Positions 45,267 through 55,831 of a stretch of 64,000 nucleotides of DNA are shown one piece after another (the stretch's first letter is position 1; every line of letters starts with the position of its first letter). The notes under the pieces are model-generated. The model ran no database searches. It saw only the letters and a program-made list of their open reading frames with translations, and was not told where the DNA came from. The translations under genes were made by a program, and so were the position numbers. The stretch spans positions 3,784,001 to 3,848,000 of the forward strand of contig CP084613.1 in assembly GCA_025917655.1 (NCBI GenBank), in the 5' to 3' direction. This stretch comes from Chlorella sorokiniana. Its lineage: Eukaryota > Chlorophyta > Trebouxiophyceae > Chlorellales > Chlorellaceae.

Positions 45267-48200
45267 ATGGTAAAAGTATTGTTTGCAGGCGACGTGGGGG
45301 CAAGGTCGAAGCCCTCTTCAAGCGCGTCTCGACAGTCAACAGCTCTAGCGCGGGTCCCTTCGATTTATTGCTATGTATCGGCGGCTTTTTTGCCAGCTCA
45401 GGTGGGCGCAGCGCACAGCTTACAGGTGATGGCGTTGCCTGTGTCGTTGCTGTAGCTTCTGGGGCCCTCGACAGCGTGAAATAGATAAGCTGCACTTTGA
45501 CGACAGCAAGCCAAACTGCATGTTGCTGCTCCCGTGCAACCTGGTGCGGCTGTCCCGCTGTGTGCCGCCGCTGCTGCCGCTGATGCCTGATGCATATTGC
45601 TGCCCTGGCTGCAGGCCCCGATGACGATGAGTACACGGGGGAGCTGCTGCCTTATATAACAGGAGAGAAGAATGCCCCCTGCCCACCTACTTTGTGGGCG
45701 GCTGGGGCCACGGCAGCAAGCAGGCCCTGGAGGCGCTGGCTGGTGAGCCCGCCTGCCGCTCTGCGCTGCCTGCCCACCGCTGGTGCCCGCGCTGCACGTC
45801 ACAGCCGCAGCGAGCAGCCGCGGTGCCCACCTGCCTTCCTGGAGCATGGCCTTGATGGGATTGCGGCCTGTCGCCCTCATCCCCCTGTGCCGCAGCCTCC
45901 GACGGGAATGTGAGGTACCTGGGCCGCAGCGGCGTGGCGAGCGTCAGCGGCCTTCAGGTGGCCTTCCTGGACGGCTGCTACAACGCCGCCGCCTTCCGTG
46001 CCACAGAGGCAACAGGCACCAGCAGCTTCGGCCCGGGCTGCAGATACTATGCCGAGAGCGGTGGGCGGCAGCAGCCCCTTGCTGCACGGCCACATCGCCG
46101 CTGCTGGGCGTGCCAGCCGGGCGTGCTTGGCTGCGCCGCAGGCGCCGAGGGTGCTCGAGATGCCGGCGCGCATGCTGTACCATTGTACCGCATCTCGCGC
46201 TCCCCCGCAGATGTGGACCGGCTGAAGCTTGCGCTGGCCAAGGCGGAGGGCGACGTGGACGTGCTCCTCACCTGCGAGTGGCCGGCGGGCGTGTGCGACG
46301 ACCTGCCAGAGGCGGCGCGGCCCCAGGGCGTGGCACTGGACGGTGCCGTGATGTGCGCGGAGGTGGCGCTGGCGTGCCGGCCGCGCTACCACGTTGCGGC
46401 GGGTGGGTGTTGCCGACCGAGCGCTCCCCCTTTTGCGCATGCTGTGCTCTGCCGCCACCCTGCCGTGAGGGCTTAGGGTTCCTGCGCTGCATGCCGGCTG
46501 CAGCAACCTGGCCGGTCCAAGCGTGCTGTGCAGGCAAGCGCCACTTTTTCGCGCGGGCGCCGTACTTCAATGCCGACCTGGGGGCTGGGGGCCATGTCAC
46601 GCGCTTCATCGCCCTGGCTGAGGTGTGTGGCACGGGGAGGAGGGCCTCAGCATGCTGCACGCCTGGCGTTTGTGCTCCTTCCGCTGCCATGCATGAGGCG
46701 CCGCCGCCGCACAGCCCGGCGGGGCAGGTTTCCCTCCCAGGTGCTGGAAAAGACGCCCATCCCTCGACTCCCACCCGCCACAGGTCGGCAACCCCAGCAA
46801 GCAGAAGTGGCTGCACGCACTGGGCCTCACCGCCGCCGCGGAGATGACTCCGGAGCAGCTGACGGCGGTGCCGGAGGGCACCACGCCTTGCCCCTACGAG
46901 CTTGGTGGGAGCAAAAGCGCGCGGTGCGGACGCCCTGGACGATGATGAAGGGCTCGGTGCGCAGGACTGGCGCTGGCAGCAGCGCGGGGCCAAGCGGCAG
47001 CAGCAGCAGCAGCGGCCAATCGCGGCACCCAGCCTAGGTGCGCGTGCACGTGGCAGAACTGCGCTGCCATGGCTGCTGCTTAGTGCGAATGGACGACTGT
47101 TGCAACATCCTTGGGTGGCACAGACCACCATACACACCCTCACCCCCACCATCACCATTTCGTTGGCGTGCAGGGCGCAAGGACGTTGTGAAAGACAAAA
47201 CAAAAACTGCCTTTGTCCGCAACGTTCCCTTCAGGTGCGCCCTGCCCTGCCCCGCCTTGTCCCAGGCCCAAACTGCCCTGAACACGGCAGCCTGCTTGCT
47301 GGCATGCGACTGTTACCTGCGCCGGCCGCGCTGCCCACTGCACAGGACCCCAACCACACACAACCGGCTCGCATGCAGCGCCCCACCCACCCACCCACCC
47401 ACCCACCCACCCCGCCCACCCACACATCACCATCCTTGCCCCCCCAAAAAAAAACATTCAAAAACATCTCTGCGCAGGGCCAGCGAGGACGACCTCGTTG
47501 ACTTCTTCTCCCAGTGCGGCACCGTTGTGGACCTGGTGCGCCGCGCCAACAAGGAGGGCAAGCTCAACGCCTTCTGCCACGTCCAGTTTGACAGCCGGGA
47601 GGCCATGGAGCGTGCCTGCCAGCTCACCGGCTCACGTGAGCGTGCCTTGCTGGAGTGCCCCCCGCCGAGCTGGTTGCAAGCCTGCAGTGCGCGCACCTGA
47701 GATCAGCCTTTAAACTGGCCCCGCAGCCCGCCCCTGGGGCCCCCCCCCCCCCACCAATGCCACCTCACCCCCACCCGGCACAACAACCACACACCCCGCC
47801 CCCACTCACCACACACAGAGCTGTTGGGGCGCACGCTGTACGTGGACGCCGCCAACACAGGCAGCGAGGCGCGAGCCAAGGCGGTGAAGCCCGTGGAGGG
47901 CTGCTGGTTTTGCCTCTCCAACCCGAACGCCGACGTGGAGCTGGTGGCGTCAGTGGGTGAGCCCCTGATCACACCCTGCGGGGTGGGGTGTGTTGCGAGT
48001 GGCTTCAAGCCCAGCTCCATCTTCCGGCTCACTGCGTTTTGTGAGGGCCCCTGGTGCCACGCCGCCCCCTTCAATCGCGCTGCTGCCCCACCCGGCCCGC
48101 CTGCTCGGGCGTCGCACTTGGCTTTCAACGGCCTAGTTTTGCATGCCCTCGCCCCCTTGCAACTCATCAACCAGACCTGTATCCGCACCCATTCCTGCGC

Positions 48201-49284
48201 TTTCCCCAGGCGAAGAGTGCTACGTGGCTCTGGACAAGGGTGCTATCACCGATCAGCACGTGCTGGTGCTGCCAGTGGAGCACTACCCCTCCACGCAAGC
48301 CGCACCTGCCAGCACAACGGAAGAGCTGCAGCGGTGGGCAGGCAGCGCGCAGCGCTGAGCGTGGGCAGCAGCCCGCTCTGGAGCAAGGCTGCTTTGCTGT
48401 AGACGCGGCGGGGCACGCTGCATGCCTGCGCTGCTCAAGGTGCTTTCGAGTTGCTCGGCTCGCAGGTATCTATCGGCGCTACGCAGCTGCTACGCGGCTT
48501 CGGGCAAGGAGCTGGTCGGCTTTGAGCGGTACATGGCTCTGCGGAAGAGCGGCGGCAACCACTGCCACGTCAACGCCATCGCCGTGCCAGGTAGGCCAGG
48601 CTGAAGGAGTGTTCTTCCAGGCCACGCTGTGCTGCACCGCTGCGATTCCGAGCGTTCTATCACAATTTTGATTTCATGCTTTGAGCTCCCCGTCCCTGCT
48701 GCGTGCAGCTGCTGCTGCCAAGCAGGCGCGCGAGGCATTTGAGCGGGGCGCGGCGCGGCACGGCTTCGAGCTGCAGCACCTGCCCAAGGCTGCGGGAGAC
48801 GCGGCCAGAGAGCAGCTTGAGGCTGCAGGTAGGTAGCTGCGGAGCTCTGGTGGTTGAAGGCGTGCCTGCTGCTTGGTTCCCCGATGCTTGGCTACCATGG
48901 CTGAGACGCCACGCTCCCTGCCGTCTGACCTGCACTGCTGCAGTGGGCGAAAGCGGCGAGTACTTTGTGGCCCTGCTGCCCGACGGCAGCCGCCTGGTGC
49001 ACCCCATCCCCTACGGCGAGCGCTTCCCGCTCAACTACGGGCGCGAGGTGCTTGCGGAGCTGGCGGGGGTGCCGCACAGGTGGGCGGAAGCACCTGCGCA
49101 AGATACGGCTGTGGTCGAGGGTGGTGTTTGGGCCAGGTTTTGCGAGCCCGCTGCTCCAACCTCGCTCGCTGCTCCCTCACTGGGCAGGGCCGCCTGGAAG
49201 GCGTGTGCGGCCAGCAAGCAGGAGGAGGAGGCGCGCTGCGAGCGGTTCAAGGAGGCGTTCAAACCGTACGACATCATGCAGTAG
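45267..49284 (+). CDS. CWF19L1/CwfJ-family protein with an internal RRM domain
   Basis: Fourteen exons: 45267-45401, about 45613-45741, 45896-46060, 46211-46402, 46534-46621, 46784-47037, 47174-47234, 47478-47635, 47819-47956, 48210-48333, 48466-48590, 48709-48828, 48944-49079 and 49188-49284. The N-terminal metallophosphoesterase-like domain reads MVKVLFAGDVGG, FDLLLCIGGFF and PTYFVGGWGHGS. It continues to HFFARAPYFNADL and RFIALAEVGNPSKQKWLHA. An RRM follows (KTAFVRNVPF, then CHVQFDSREAMERAC, then GRTLYVD). The CwfJ C1 domain has EGCWFCLSNPN and the HIT-like HVLVLPVEHYPS; C2 ends FKEAFKPYDIMQ. Family members (Drn1, Cwf19) act in intron-lariat turnover and late splicing. Slips lie near 45296, 45672 and 46925. 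Confidence 0.93.
47382..47411. repeat. (CCCA)n repeat
   Basis: About seven CCCA units in a CWF19L1-like intron near its 3' splice site. The minus strand could form a G-quadruplex. Confidence 0.85.
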
Positions 49285-49912
49285 CGCCAGCGTCCTGGAG
49301 GGCGTCAAAGGCAGCAGACCCGCCGTACTCCTGCCTGCACTTGCTGCGCCTCCCCGCTCGGTGAACCGATCAACCTGCCCTGCTGGTGTTGCGCACCGGC
49401 GGCTGGACCTCAACATTGCCCCAGGCATGTGAACTTCCTCTCACTATGCCGTGGTTTACCTCCAGGATCAGACCGCATCCGTGCTGGCGGCGCGTTTCGC
49501 CCTAGAATCTAGGCCCCTCTGTTGATCACTTCTGTGTTGTGCGGCTCTTGCCTTGCTGGCGGTGGTGGCAGCGCTGGCGGCAGGCAGGCACAGATCTCCT
49601 GAGGGCCTCTCCCCCGGTTACCCAGTGCATTACTATGTATTCCATGCGAGCCACGCGTGTACAGCAAACTATGACCCAAGGTTTGTTTGTCACGGAGCGA
49701 TGTGTCCCAACCCGGGGAAGGCGCAGCTTGGATAGTTATCACGGTCTATGTTGTACAGAGGGATCGTAACTCGGTCTGGTTCACAGTTGACGTCTTCTTG
49801 CCCGTTGCCGGCTGTCGACAAGGTGCAATCTTGGTAGCGGTGCTGTCACTTGCCTCATCTTTCTCCATCCTTGACGTGCAGACGAGTAAATGCGAGAATC
49901 AAGCCCTCAGCA
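49285..49912. other. Intergenic region, tandem genes
   Basis: About 630 bases before the first lectin/beta-helix gene. No gene, tRNA or clear promoter element recognised. Confidence 0.4.
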
Positions 49913-52900
49913 ATGTCGGCGCAGCTCGTCCTTTTGTGTATAGTGGCGGCAGCCGCCGCCCCAGCCGCCGCCGAAAGTGAGCAATGGCAATGAAGGGCAA
50001 CTGCATGGTGGGTTTGGTTATTGGAGACTGAGAGTGTGATGATTTCTATGCAGGTCTGAGGTGCGGCATCCGGAATGCTGGGAAGCCGTGCATTGACCGA
50101 ACAAAGTGCTGCAGCATCTATGTAAGCACAGCCGTGTGCCTCTCTTAGCATGTGCTCAAGCTTGCTTGTGAGCGCTCCACGAGAGCGCACACATTATACC
50201 GCCCCGGGCGTCATTTGCAGGGATTTTGTGGCAAGACTGATGCCTTTTGCAGAGCCGGCCGCTGCGTCAGCGGACCCTGTCAGTCAGCTGGGAACCGTGC
50301 GTACTGCTTTGATACTCAAGGTCGCTCAATGCCTGGCTTTCGCTTACCAACACCTTCCAACCCTGCAGAAACGCTGTGCGGCATCCTAAGGTCCGGCAAG
50401 CCATGCCCCAACCGCAAACATTGCTGCAGCAAAAGGTCAGGATTTGCATGTGCAAACCTGCCTTGCTGCTCCCCGCCGCCCTGCCCAGCCTCGCGATTTA
50501 CACCCTGCTGTGATTCTGCATGCAGGGCTTCTGCGGAACATCTGCCACTTACTGTTCCTACAGCACCTGCGCCAGCGGACCATGCCAACCCAAGCCTGGC
50601 ACCATCCCGCGGCCAAGCCCATCTCCGCCACCCCGCAGGACACCCCGCCGCCGCTCATCCGCAGGCCATCCAAGTCTCAGCCGCCCAGCTCATCACCCCC
50701 TTCCCCGACCCCTCCCATGCCCCGCCCCCGCCCACCACTGCCGCCAGTACCAGCACCGTGGGCCTCCCCAGCCCCCACTTCCCCTCCTCCGCCAGCACCT
50801 GACAGCACGCAGCCCCTGCCGCCCTTTCCAGAGGAGCTCGGGGATGGCGCGGTGCAGTACAGCTGGCTGTGGGGTAAGGGCGGCGAGCTCTGGAGCCCCA
50901 CCGGTCGCCTGGCGGACTGGAGCTACGTAGGCTACATGGGTAGGTGGCTTGCTGTCCAGGAGCAACAACACTGCCCGCTTGGCCTGTCTCCCTTGCTGCT
51001 GGCCTGAGTGTGGGCCTCCCTGTGCTGCGGCTGAATCTGCTCTACAAAACAATTGAGAGATGCGCTTGCTTGTGCTGACTATGCCTGCAGCCAACGAACG
51101 GGCCATCCCGAGGTATCCAGCACTGTTCAATGTGAAGGATTTCGGAGCAAAGATAGATGGTGTGACCGGTGAGCAGAGAGCGGAAGTGTCTGGCGGACAG
51201 GAACAGCTGCGTCTGGTTCAAGCCGGCTTTGGATCATCTCGCCAGTAACTGTATGTTCCATGCTGTTCAGATGATGGCGACGCCATCATTGCCGCCATCA
51301 AGGCAGCCTCTGCTTACGCCAAGAGCCTGGGAGCCCCCACGGTGCGTCAAGCGCCCGCACTGCAGCCTCTCTCGATCACACGCAGCAGGGAGCACGGCTC
51401 GATGTCTGCTGGCCAGCGCTTGCTTTCACCTCGCTGCGGGCCTATACAAAGCGCTGCCCCCTGCTGCAGAGCGGCTTGCAGAATGAGGGCAAGGCAGGCG
51501 CAGCAGTGTTGCTGCCAGCAGGGGCGCTACAAGATCACCCAATTCATCGAGCTCCAGCAAAGCAACGTTGCTGTGCGGGGCGAGGGGGTGAGGAGCGCCG
51601 TTGCCGCTGCTCTGCTCAAACAAGACTGTCTACAAGTCTACAAGCTGTGTGCTCAGCCAGCTGAGCATCGGGGTCGGCCAACAGCCCACATGGGTGCACC
51701 CTGAAACTGGCCCTGCCTGCCGCTGCAAGGGTGTGCGCTCCTCCTGCCCGCAGGTGGACCGTACGGTGCTGTACTTCCCCAAGCCGCTGCAGCACGTGTA
51801 CGGCAACCTCATGGCCTGGTCCTACATGGGTGGCTTCCTCACGTGAGGGCAGCTTCCTGGCAGCTACATTCCCGCGGCTGCTTTCACCGGGGTGTGCCCT
51901 CTGGGCAGGGCGCTGCTCTGCAACAGCCTGACCCTCTTCCCTGCTGCAGGTGCCGGGGCCGCCGCTACGACAGCGGCGCGACCCAGTTCAGGCTTGCTCG
52001 CGTCACTGCTGCTGCACGCAAGGGCGACCGCCGCCTCGCGGTAAGCTGTGTGCTGAGGGGCGCCTGCACGCCTCTCGTGACCACCCCTGACCCGCCCCCT
52101 TCTGGCTCCCGTGCTGCATCAGCTTCAATGTCTGTGATGGTCGCCTCATGTGTGGTGGTGCCCCTGCTGCAGGTCGACACCACTGCAGGCCTGACTGTGG
52201 GCCGCTGGATCCGCCTCTTTGCCACCAAACCGCTCGCTGACAGCCGTCGCACGCTGCTGGCTGGCGACGCGGTCGGTGGTGTGGCAGTTGACGGCAGCGA
52301 ACTGGCCGCGGTGCCTGCTCGTCGCCTGCTGACAGGCAACGTCAGCAGCGCAGCATCAGCGACGCCCAGCATGTGCGGGCCGCCGGCAGACCGGAGCCCC
52401 TGCCGCCCAGCCACTTCAGCCGTCCTGTCGTGGAGGCGTGAGGCTGAGGCCCTGGGGCTGGACCGGCCAGAGCACGAGGCGCCTGGGGCAGTGCACAGCG
52501 GCGACGGGGCGTCGGCACTGCCTCGGCACAGGGCACCCTGGATGCATACATCTTCATGGAGAACGCGGCGGACAGCGGCAGAGGTGGGCTGGGGCAAAGC
52601 TGCCTGCGCCCGGCGTGGCTTCTTGCTTCAATCTCCTGCGCTGCATGGCCGTGCGCCCTGCTGACGCGCTGTGCACTGCTGCCGGCGGCGGCCCGCTGCG
52701 TGCTCCCTCCCTGCAGCGCCCTTTGCGGGCGAGCGCATCCGCTTTGCCTCTCGCGTCTCGGCGGTGGGCCCCGGCTGGCTAGAGTTGGAGCGGCCCCTGC
52801 CTTACGACCTGCGCCCCCAGTGGCAGGTAGGGCCAAGCTGATCGCCTGCAGAGTTCGGTTGTGCCGCGCAAGACCCTGCACGTGCCTTGGTCCAGCTGTT

Positions 52901-54859
52901 TTCCTTGTGTGGCCCGTCATGCCCTGCCAGCCTGCCCTACCCTGCCAGGCCCCCTGCCTGCTGGGCTGCCGATTCTTTCTTGGGTAAGCACCCCCGCTGC
53001 AGGTGTGGGTCCACTCCTTCGAGCAGTTGGTGCAGCACGTTGGGTATGAAGACTTCACAGTCGAGTTCAAGTGGGGTGAGGGCGCACCAGCGCACGCCGC
53101 CACCGCGAACCTGCTCGCCTGCAGCTGTCGTCAATGCTGCGATGCGTGTGCAAGCTCTCGCTCACCCCCTGCCCTTGACCCTGGCATCGGGCAGACCTGT
53201 ACCCCGCCCACCTTGGTGCACTTGGCTACAACGCCTTCTGGCTCAACGCGTGCGGCAACGCGTGGATACGTAACGTGGGCACCCACCCGGCTGGCTCTGC
53301 TGACATGCCACAAACAGCAGCCAAGCCGCCGTGCTGCCGCCTTCCTCCGCCAAGTGCATGCCTTGCATCTCGTGTGCCGCCCCCGCATGGGCTGGCAGAG
53401 CGAAGGACTGATGTGCATCAAGCGGTTGCTGCACGCCGCCCCCGCAGATCCGCATCGTTGACGCCGACAACGGCGCCGAGGCCATCAACTGCGACATGGT
53501 CACGATGCGGAACATAACGCTGGGGTACACCAAGGACAGGCAAGTGTTGCCGTGAGAGCGTGAGGGGACGGGTGCTGGGGCATGGTGAGTGCGGGGCTCT
53601 GGCACGGCACAGCTGGGTGACGCTCATCTGCTGGGAAGGGTGGGACCAGCGCACGGCCTCCCCTGTCCAGCAGCTGCCTTGCAGACCGGCATCCTGCTGG
53701 CTGGCTGTTGCACGTGGCGCTCTCACCTCCCTGTCCATTGTCCCCGCAGGGGCAACAAGAACACACAATATTGCAACGGCCACCACGGCCTGTGGGCCGC
53801 CTCCAGCAGCCTGGTGCACTTCACAGAGTGAGCGGCATGCTGAGCAGCTGCGCAGCAGCCTGCTGCGCTGTGACTGGTGCTGCTCCGACTGCAGCTGCCA
53901 GTCTCAGGCAGGCATGCACCCCTGCCGTTCCGTTGTGAGCAGGTTCGACTTCAAGGGCAAATTCATTCACGACCTGACACTTGACGTTTGGGCGCAAGAG
54001 AATGTGAGTGGCGGGGAGCCCCCATCCCATTGCTGGCGCTCAGCCCAGCGTTTTTGCTGCATGACGCCGAGGCCCATCTACAAAGGCTCGCCTGCATGTT
54101 TTCACTCGTGATTTGTCATCGACTGCAGGCTTTCAGCAATGGACGGGGCGTGGATGTCAACTTGGACATGCACCGGGGAGGTGAGGCAAGCATGTGCTGG
54201 CTGTCAAAAGCAACAGCTGGCACGTGCCGCTGCCTTCAGCTGGTGCCCTTCCTTCCTGCCTGCATCTGACAAGGGGGATTGGCAGCACGTTTGCCCAGCT
54301 GGTGCCTGCCCAGCTGCTGCCCCATGTCTCCCGGCGCAGGTGTGCACAACAACCTGTGGACGAACATTGATGTGGGCGTCGGCACGCGGCCCTTCCTGTC
54401 CAGTGGCGATGCATCGAAAGGCGCACATGCAGGTGAATAGGAAGGAGGCAGGAGGGCCGGAACACAGGCCACCGCCCCACCACCGCCAGTGCCCCGCTCC
54501 CCTTACACCTGCCTCCTCCCCCGCCTTCCTCCCCCACAGCCTCCAACAACACTTGGTGGAATATCTATGCCTCTGGGAAAGCTGGAGCGAGCCTTGCCAT
54601 CCCAAGCTGCGACTTCGGGCCAAGCCTCAACTTCATCGGCGGCTTTGGCCCGCCAGCCCGTGGCGACGCTGGCGTGACGGGGCCTGGCTCGCCAGCAGGT
54701 GCCCCCACCCGGCTCTTCCCTGCTTACTGCACAGAAGGGGTGCGCTGGTGGGTGGAGGTGGCACGTGAGAGGGCCACGGTGCGCCCAAAAGACCTGTTTG
54801 TGGCCATGGCGCAGACACGCCGGACCCGCATTAATGCCGCTGTTGCGCCAGTCGGCTGA
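49913..54859 (+). CDS. Secreted protein A: two hevein (CBM18) domains, Pro-rich linker, pectate-lyase-type beta-helix
   Basis: Twenty exons. Exon 1 (49913-49976) is a signal peptide (MSAQLVLLCIVAAAAAPAAA). Two hevein/CBM18 domains follow. The first, exons 50054-50121 and 50221-50296, reads CCSIY then GFCGKTDAFC; the second, 50369-50435 and from 50526, reads CCSK then GFCGTSATYC. Each is cut by an intron at the same place. A Pro/Ser/Arg-rich linker leads to the beta-helix region (from about 50840 to 54859). It opens GELWSPTGRLADWSYVGYM, then FNVKDFGAKIDGVTDDGDAI, the Pectate_lyase_3 signature. Later blocks are VLYFPKPLQHVYGN, IRIVDADNG, GRGVDVNLDMHRGG and SCDFGPSLNFIGG. The hevein parts should bind chitin-type N-acetylglucosamine polymers; the beta-helix substrate is unknown. 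The last exon is 54540-54859. Confidence 0.8.
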
Positions 54860-55831
54860 CCCCGCGACAGGCAGCACATGATCCTCACACCAACCAGATG
54901 CCAGTGCATAACAGTGCACGGTGATGTGCTGTCACCTACGACCGTCACTCCTGCACGGAGACCATTACCACACTGCTTCTTCTCATGTCCCTTGCGACGC
55001 CACCCCCTTACCCGTTCTCCATCTATGCATTCTGCTACCTGCTCTGCCACCTAAACGACATTGAATTACGCTATCGTCAAATGTTTGGTCTCAGTTGCAG
55101 GCCATCTGTGCACACTGTTAGGTAACAGAGAGGGTGCCTTCTGCAGTTCCATCTTGCAACGCTGGCCAGTCAGATGACACACAAGTAGTCACTTGATGTG
55201 CAGGCAAATCCCAACCGAAACCGCGTGAAAGACACGTCATGGCGAAGGTGGATGGTCAGTTGGGCGGTGCTGGTTGGGGCAGAACGGTTGATCAATGGCG
55301 ATTGTTTGCATCCTGCGTCAGAAGCTTGGTTTTCTTCGCGAGGTACGGCGCTCAAAGTTGCAGATTGAATCATAAAACTCGCTTCAAAATATGTTATGGT
55401 GTTGTGGAGCCCTCATCGGCGTCCGGTTTCGCCAGCAGGTTCCGCCTGCTGGGCATGCTGCGCAGCACGCCTGGCGGGCCCCCTTCCATCAAGGGCTAAA
55501 ACGCGATGTAAACAGTGCTCGCCAGCGCAGGATGCGCGATCGTTTTCTTCTGGCCGGGAAAGCAGCCGAGTCTCAGGTGCAGGTTGTTAGCACCCTGGGC
55601 CAGCGTCGTTTCAGCCCGTCTGCATGCTTTGACATGATTCCGTGTTTGTGCATACCCTCATTATCGCCGCGACACTCATGCCGAGGGAAACATCGGCCCG
55701 CTGGCAGCAGATGGCTCGCCCCGCAGGTTTGCTGTGTGATAGACGGGCATTACAAATGATTTCTGCGTCCCTGATTTGCAGATGTGTGCTTCAACACATG
55801 CATTTAGCGTTGGGAACTGAGCTAGGCAGCT
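54860..55831. other. Intergenic region between paralogues A and B
   Basis: About 970 bases holding A's 3' end and B's upstream region. No remnant of another family member was recognised. Confidence 0.4.

Noticed and set aside
2221-49284. Reading the many frame slips as pseudogenes
   Set aside because: Slips are single bases, mostly at G/C runs, spread over unrelated essential genes. Splice signals and motifs on both sides are intact, which fits sequence error better than decay.
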